From Prosapia bicincta (taxonomy: Eukaryota; Arthropoda; Insecta; Hemiptera; Cercopidae), in NCBI GenBank assembly GCA_036971475.1, contig JBAIZL010000001.1, positions 139,161,192 to 139,225,191 of the forward strand: a stretch of DNA of 64,000 bases, written 5' to 3'. Position 1 is the stretch's first letter. Each line of letters starts with the position of its first letter. Of the stretch, positions 61,834 to 64,000 are shown piece after piece. The notes under the pieces are model-generated. The model ran no database searches. It worked only from the letters and a program-made list of their open reading frames with translations, and was not told the DNA's origin. The position numbers were made by a program, and so were the translations under genes.

Positions 61834-62190
61834 AACATGGCGAAACAGCTAAATTATAAAACTAATTAAAACCAATAAAACATGATATAACCCTTTGAAT
61901 TCTATGTAAAGAATTGCAAATTTCACTTAAGAGCTAAATTAAAAAAAAAAGATATTTTGTTTAGTTTTATGGAATTGGTATTAGTCAAAAACACTTGTAA
62001 TGAGAAAAAAATGGTGTTAGTGACCATTAACATAACATTAGAAAATCTTCATAATTATGGTCAAAACATATTACAAAGTTTATTATTTAAAGGAATTTTC
62101 ATAATGGAAATCAATAAGTTTTTGAAATTCATAAAAAACTAGATATAACTAAATAAAAAGCTAACTTAGATAAAAAACTAAATATATATA
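61834..62190. other. Intergenic, no feature
   Basis: AT-rich; a 61-codon open frame (61957-62142) is not recognisable. Confidence 0.5.
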
Positions 62191-62194
62191 TATT

Positions 62195-62563
62195 TAGGTT
62201 AGTTTTGGTTGGTAAAGATTATTTGGACTAGGAGACTGACAGACTTACCTTGGTAAGAGTCCACACTGTAGTCTTGAAATAGAAACACATAAAAGCACTT
62301 AAACAATGATATATTTCAACCACACAGTGGTCTTTGTCAATCGAAGAGAAAACACAAAAAGAAATATGAGAGAATGAAATAAAATAAATAATATTTATTT
62401 TATTTCATTCTCTCATATTTCTTTTTGTGTTTTCTCTTCGATTGACAAAGACCACTGTGTGGTTGAAATATATCATTGTTTAAGTGCTTTTATGTGTTTC
62501 TATTTCAAGACTACAGTGTGGACACTTACCAAGGTAAGTCTGTCAGTCTCCTAGTCCAAAAAA

Positions 62564-62565
<2 letters not shown>
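62195..62565. repeat. PLE-A termini, inverted pair
   Basis: Arms 62195-62385 and 62394-62565 are inverted PLE-A 3' termini with a spacer of only a few bp (AAATAATATTTATTT). The left arm lacks ~8 bp (ATTTGGACTAGG for AGATTTTTTGGACTAGG). A (TA)n tract follows at 62563-62592. Confidence 0.85.
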
Positions 62566-62599
<34 letters not shown>

Positions 62600-64000
62600 A
62601 AAAAGAGAATAAAAAATGTACTAAAGATAAAATAAATACATAAGCTAATAGCTAAAATAAATACAATAGCTACATAAGTAAGCAAAAAACATCAACTTCT
62701 TGCTGCTGTGTTGGCGAGCAAATATATCCATTGCTTCCTTTGTCCAGGCTTTCCATTAGATGAGTGTGCATGACACACCTAAGCAAAACTCAATTGTTCT
62801 TGTCCACCAATAGCTGAAATGAATAACACAAGTAACATGATTCCGAACACTAAAGAAACATTCTAACGCATTCTATTGGTGTTTTTCTGAACTTTACTTG
62901 ATATAATGCTTTCTCATAACCAATAGCGAAATATTCCACTTAGCAACTTGAAGTGGTATTTAAGACCAGCAGAATATTCTACTTATTGAGTATGAAGAAT
63001 TAAAGAGCAATAACTTAGGTACTTACAAATCACATCACCAGGTAGATCACATCTGATGAAAATCTGTGACTGGCTATATGCAGCCATGACGAGAATTTAA
63101 AATGAAAACCAAGGTTGCATTAGGATTAACTAGATATTTAAGGCCAAAGTTGTGTCATTGAATAATATTTTCCAGCTGGTAGTTAGGTAAGATAGTTGTC
63201 ATGTCTTTTTTTCCTAATACCCTTGGCAGCACAATCATGGAAGAACAACAGTTTCTTCATGTCCATCACAAATGACTTTTCAATATTACCTTTTTTTGTT
63301 TTAGTCAATTTTGTATAGGTAAGATGCACATGAGTTATTATTTCTTATATATTTATTATTTTCTTTAAATTTAAGGATTTTAAGATGTTGAAATGTACTA
63401 TTAAAAACTATAGTTATAAAATATAGAAGTAATGATTTTTTGTAGGTTGAGTTTTGGAAACTAGTTGAAAAAGTTTTTGGAAATTTTCTTCCAGATGAGC
63501 AGTAAAGATTTAGGGGTGATCTGTCTATTTATGTCCTTCTTCCTTCTCTAGCTATCAAAGAACATAAAAAAAGCTCTGACCATTTCAATTAAAAAGTGCC
63601 TACAGAGCAAGAACTATAATTGCTCACTACTCTGTTATCACCCGATTCTTTCATCTATCCGTCTTTATTTTTGGATCAGTTAAGTCCCAAATACAATTAG
63701 TATGGAACTTAACAGCTCCATTGATTCTCCATATGAATTTTGAGAAATACTAAACTGTTGAAAATCCCTGGCTAAAATGATCTAATTGAATTCTTTTCCC
63801 CATACAGAATAATTTTTGATCTTGTAATTAGGGAAATTAGTAATCAGGGAAATATTTTTGATGTTTTAAACAAAGATTTTAAAATCCATATCTATACATA
63901 GAAACCAGTAACACTGTAAGAGCTGGAAATTTTTCATACTGGGGGGGGGGGATATAGATATTCCTACTCCAGCCCATAAAATAGTAGATAACATTATTTA
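62600..64000. other. Right edge, no gene recognised
   Basis: Mixed AT-rich sequence with a run of G near 63943-63952. I see no exon, RNA gene or element boundary I can support; a gene with its exons outside the window is possible. Confidence 0.45.

Noticed and set aside
1..64000. CRISPR array, operon or other prokaryotic feature
   Set aside because: Direct repeats here are minisatellites without unique spacers; genes are spliced and eukaryotic.

Overview
The window is AT-rich animal nuclear DNA with spliced genes, long introns and dense decayed transposons. It is most likely from an invertebrate, possibly an arthropod or chelicerate. That guess rests on the mariner, pogo/Tigger and Penelope mix and the very long (TA)n tracts, and no species can be named from the sequence. 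Two host genes are supported. On the minus strand, 5.7-11.5 kb, lies a complete four-exon CCNB1IP1/HEI10 gene (meiotic crossover RING E3 ligase, 238 aa). On the plus strand, 20.06-59.0 kb, lies a complete 17-exon SEC24C/D-type gene (COPII coat cargo adaptor, 1098 aa). All splice phases in both genes are compatible. The genes diverge; a candidate shared promoter near 12.2 kb carries an NRF-1-like palindrome and a TGACGTGG (UPRE-type) site, followed by a possible non-coding first exon of SEC24.

Layout: 1-5.7 kb holds minisatellites, a pogo-like MITE, a foldback element, and a hAT remnant with a LINE fragment inside it. 5.7-11.5 kb is HEI10, with microsatellites, hammerhead-like motifs and a 77-bp MITE in its introns. 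12.4-20 kb, probably SEC24 intron 1, holds a Penelope-like element (PLE-C) split by a pogo-like insertion, and PLE-A with RT and GIY-YIG domains. 20-59 kb is SEC24; its introns hold hAT, pogo/Tigger, TTAA-flanked and PLE elements and an 82-84-bp minisatellite. 60.57-61.83 kb is a TA-flanked mariner pseudogene. The last 1.4 kb shows no gene.

The most interesting signal is a set of small RNA-like motifs with the order and pairing of hammerhead ribozymes: stem I, CUGANGA, stem II, GAAA, a self-complementary stem III, NUH, stem I. They occur in several unrelated repeat families on both strands. In the abundant PLE-A termini every readable copy has UUGAYAA instead of CUGANGA, which would replace the C3-G8 core pair by U3-A8. 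Hammerheads in Penelope-like elements are established; their diversity here and the U3-A8 variant are the parts worth testing. A second theme is that PLE ends occur as inverted pairs directly beside (TA)n tracts.
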